The notes below the pieces were generated by a model. The model was not told the DNA's origin, made no database searches, and worked only from the letters and a program-made list of their open reading frames with translations. Shown in pieces: positions 4,966 to 5,107 of a stretch of DNA of 5,107 nt. A program made the translations under genes and the position numbers. The stretch is from Candidatus Minthenecus merdequi (lineage in GTDB: Bacteria > Bacteroidota > Bacteroidia > Bacteroidales > Paludibacteraceae): positions 1 to 5,107 of the forward strand of contig JAGHVI010000074.1 in assembly GCA_018064385.1 (NCBI GenBank). The letters run 5' to 3'. How positions within the stretch are numbered: the stretch's first letter is position 1; every line of letters starts with the position of its first letter.

Positions 4966-5107
4966 GGTGAGTTCTATAAATTCACCGTTAAGATAGAAAT
5001 GTAAAGACAAGTAACAAATAAACTTTTTGGTGTTTTTGAAGTTTCTTTTGACATCTTGCTGATTGTCAGTCGGTCACATAGCCCGCTATGCTCCCTTCTT
5101 CCGCACA
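4966..5107. mobile_element. Probable edge of an insertion sequence running out of the window
   Basis: The leader homology stops abruptly at 4965, where GGTGAGTTCTATAAATT begins. A near-identical end lies at 3566-3582. Within the end, GGTGA (4966-4970) and TCACC (4982-4986) form a short inverted repeat. The remaining bases to 5107 carry no complete gene. On the minus strand a short frame starts at ATG about 5055 and ends near 4975; it may be chance. A transposase would have to lie beyond the window, so the family is unassigned. Confidence 0.4.

Noticed and set aside
4844..4996. A 50-codon plus-strand frame starting MRLEKPK
   Set aside because: It crosses the abrupt junction at 4965/4966 between leader and element end, so it joins sequences of different origin.

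Overview
The window looks like accessory DNA from a Bacteroidales-type genome (Bacteroides/Prevotella/Parabacteroides-like). Evidence: promoters of the Bacteroidetes form (TTTG, about 19 bases, TAnnTTTG), AT-rich start regions without Shine-Dalgarno sites, a lipoprotein with a Bacteroidetes-style propeller-like body, and DUF1016 and BRO-family proteins of the kind common in that phylum. This assignment is an inference from sequence character; no database was searched.

Layout. 1-130: promoter and first three codons of a leftward gene that leaves the window. 131-185: a strong hairpin terminator. 210-1386 (minus): a secreted lipoprotein gene split into two frames by a small indel near 1080-1094. 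1387-2100: no convincing gene, but it holds the lipoprotein promoter and a 165-bp MITE-like element (1728-1892) with 10-bp inverted ends and internal hairpins. 2101-2131: the best promoter in the window, followed by a possible 41-codon leader ORF and a leader hairpin. 2375-3267: a DUF1016 (YhcG-type, predicted PD-(D/E)XK nuclease) gene that has lost its catalytic core through an out-of-frame internal deletion. 3313-3549: a second, different DUF1016 gene cut off after its N-terminal segment. 3731-4612: an apparently intact BRO-N/antirepressor-like gene, the only full-length gene here. 4613-5107: no intact gene. It holds a second copy of the leader that precedes the first DUF1016 gene, two copies of a 28-bp dispersed repeat, and a probable insertion-sequence edge near 4966 that appears to cut a third DUF1016 gene after about five codons.

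How it fits together. In Bacteroidetes, DUF1016 and BRO-N proteins are often passengers of type I restriction-modification or phage-derived islands. Here no hsd, integrase or phage structural gene is visible. I read the right half as a decayed island: repeated leaders, truncated DUF1016 copies and transposon scars around one surviving BRO gene. I do not see a convincing complete new system. The most informative signals are at DNA level: an empty/filled site pair for a 28-bp repeat with a 7-bp duplication, the solo leader copy, palindromic tandem repeats inside the DUF1016 linker, and the MITE-like element.
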